Of a stretch of 38,244 bases of DNA, positions 38,243 to 38,244 are shown one piece after another. Positions within the stretch are counted from its first letter, which is position 1. Each line of letters opens with the position of its first letter. The notes under the pieces are model-generated. The model saw nothing but the letters and a program-made list of their open reading frames with translations, did not search any database and was not told the origin of the DNA. Source of the stretch: a virus. The stretch covers positions 1-38,244 of IMG/VR virus record IMGVR_UViG_3300031251_000062, one strand, 5' to 3'. The translations under genes and the position numbers were made by a program.

Positions 38243-38244
38243 AC

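Noticed and set aside
1-38244. tRNA or rRNA genes.
   Set aside because: No cloverleaf with conserved T-loop sequence or rRNA-like segment was noticed on either strand.

Overview
The window looks like an essentially complete Mu-like transposable myophage (prophage or phage contig) of about 38 kb from a member of the Bacteroidota. The transposable-phage assignment rests on a DDE transposase (MuA type), a MuB-type AAA ATPase, DUF3164, a GemA/Mu gp16-like protein, a DUF935 portal, a MuF-type minor head protein, DUF1320, a G-type virion morphogenesis protein and a DUF2586 contractile sheath. The Bacteroidota assignment rests on the AT-rich sequence, A-rich leaders that mostly lack Shine-Dalgarno sites, promoter matches to TTTG-N19-TAnnTTTG, and families such as DUF6046 and DUF5675.

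Layout. Positions 1-558 are non-coding left-end sequence with short repeats (possible transposase sites, perhaps some host DNA). A leftward S24/LexA-type repressor (559-1236) is interrupted by an in-frame TGA at codon 154. It faces a rightward early operon (1301-12885) across an operator/promoter region with two perfect dyads. The early operon encodes a Ner-like regulator, transposase, MuB, a second P-loop ATPase, a DnaA-domain-IV-like protein, DUF3164, and then a diversity-generating retroelement (DGR). The DGR has two tandem paralogous variable proteins (7453-8326), a template repeat (8361-8434) and a reverse transcriptase (8536-9495). Small replication/accessory genes follow. A bidirectional terminator at 12910-12946 ends the operon.

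A leftward module (12945-21768) encodes packaging and head-neck proteins: small and large terminase, DUF1320, portal, a MuF head protein fused to a CdiA-CT-like nuclease domain, a tape-measure protein, DUF6527, virion morphogenesis and neck proteins. Across a divergent promoter region, a rightward late module (21899-37175) encodes a ClpP-type protease with nested scaffold, capsid, head accessory proteins, a holin/endolysin/u-spanin lysis cassette, sheath, tube, a tail-assembly chaperone with a likely -1 frameshift, baseplate and fibres. The right end has a highly structured RNA/terminator and a D12-class adenine methylase in the position of Mu mom, then direct repeats resembling transposase sites.

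How it works together (inference): the repressor and Ner-like protein control early transcription, and MuA/MuB with replication helpers drive replicative transposition. The DGR diversifies two small cytoplasmic-looking early proteins rather than an obvious tail fibre, and the two late modules build a contractile-tailed particle. The most unusual points are the two-target DGR with no recognisable Avd protein, the MuF-toxin fusion without a visible immunity gene, the nonsense-interrupted repressor, and the switch-like structured RNA before the methylase.
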